A stretch of DNA of 60,132 bases from Veillonellaceae bacterium. Lineage in GTDB: Bacteria; Bacillota_C; Negativicutes; UBA1444. The stretch lies in assembly GCA_012798135.1 (NCBI GenBank), contig JAAZNU010000014.1, positions 1 to 60,132 on the forward strand, read 5' to 3'. Under the pieces are notes generated by a model that was not told the origin of the DNA, made no database searches, and was given only the letters and a program-made list of their open reading frames with translations. Numbering within the stretch: position 1 is the stretch's first letter; the number at the start of each line of letters is the position of its first letter. A program made the position numbers and the translations under genes. Shown one piece after another: positions 59,900 through 60,132 of this stretch.

Positions 59900-60132
59900 T
59901 CAAGCAGCGTATAAATTGGAAATATATTGTAATGTAACTCGCTGAAACCTAGTGTGGGAGAGCACCGAAATTATTCTAAGCAAGCTAAATAAAACCTGAA
60001 TCCGTGACAGACGAGACGCTATCAAAGAAACCCATGATTTGAGCGTTGCAAACATTCTTCTCTGTCTACGGCATTGCTTCTCTGATGGCGTTTCGAGGCA
60101 GTATTTCTCAGAGCAGAGGTTTTCTGTCCGAA
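59900..60132. other. Right edge of the window, no gene seen
   Basis: About 230 bp with no frame of useful length and no tRNA 3' half. The right attachment site and the integrase are therefore beyond the edge. Confidence 0.4.

Noticed and set aside
1..60132. CRISPR array or insertion sequence
   Set aside because: No regularly spaced repeats were seen, and no transposase or integrase gene is in the window.

Overview
The window looks like chromosomal DNA of an anaerobic Firmicute. Strong GGAGG ribosome sites, frequent GTG/TTG starts, a sensory-type [FeFe]-hydrogenase with a PP2C/SpoIIE phosphatase, a decarboxylase-type carboxyltransferase, DASS and DcuC dicarboxylate carriers and a sigma-54 activator would suit a Negativicutes (Sporomusa-like) organism. 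This placement is an inference; no rRNA or other marker gene is present.

Layout. (1) 1-1545: the end of an integrated element carrying an SMC-like ATPase, closing on the 3' half of a tRNA-Ser(GCU) that is followed by its terminator. (2) 1.6-5.7 kb: a LysR regulator divergent from a DASS carrier, a secreted membrane-anchored protein and a HAD phosphatase. (3) 5.75-16.5 kb: a 10.2 kb catabolic island between two diverged direct repeats of about 287 bp. Each repeat holds the promoter, the leader and the first codons of a glnQ-like gene, and the left copy is a truncated pseudogene. Island operon A (12604 to 6020, minus strand) encodes a beta-decarboxylating dehydrogenase, a LeuC/LeuD-type hydro-lyase, a ferredoxin fusion protein, a Cys-rich protein, a CitT-like carrier and a ModA-like protein. 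Island operon B (15034 to 12929, minus strand) encodes a DSD1/D-threonine-aldolase-like PLP enzyme and an ornithine-cyclodeaminase-family enzyme. A divergent LysR gene and a shared 22-nt motif probably control both operons. (4) 16.4-19.4 kb: a polar amino-acid ABC transporter.

(5) 19.6-27.4 kb: a nitroreductase and a carboxyltransferase / CoA-transferase / DcuC cluster, each preceded by a consensus -24/-12 (sigma-54) promoter, with a sigma-54 activator encoded convergently. (6) 27.7-35.1 kb: sensory hydrogenase plus phosphatase, a 58-aa protein, DNA polymerase IV, an M20 peptidase, a Ppx/GppA phosphatase and a small conserved protein.

(7) 35.17 kb to the end: a mobile element that begins inside a tRNA-Arg(ACG) gene, whose promoter and 5' half remain. 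It carries an excisionase-like protein, a Prim-Pol/D5 primase-helicase, a terminase-small-subunit-like HTH protein and a SNF2 helicase. A defence block follows (41.9-55.4 kb): PLD-like/SNF2 helicase, DUF4391-like protein, type III Mod and Res, an uncharacterised 283-aa protein and a 1233-aa RecD2-like helicase with a nuclease-like tail. After it come an ADP-ribosylglycohydrolase interrupted by an in-frame TAG, an XRE regulator flanked by restriction-controller (C-box)-like palindromes and several small proteins. No integrase is in view; it probably lies beyond the right edge.
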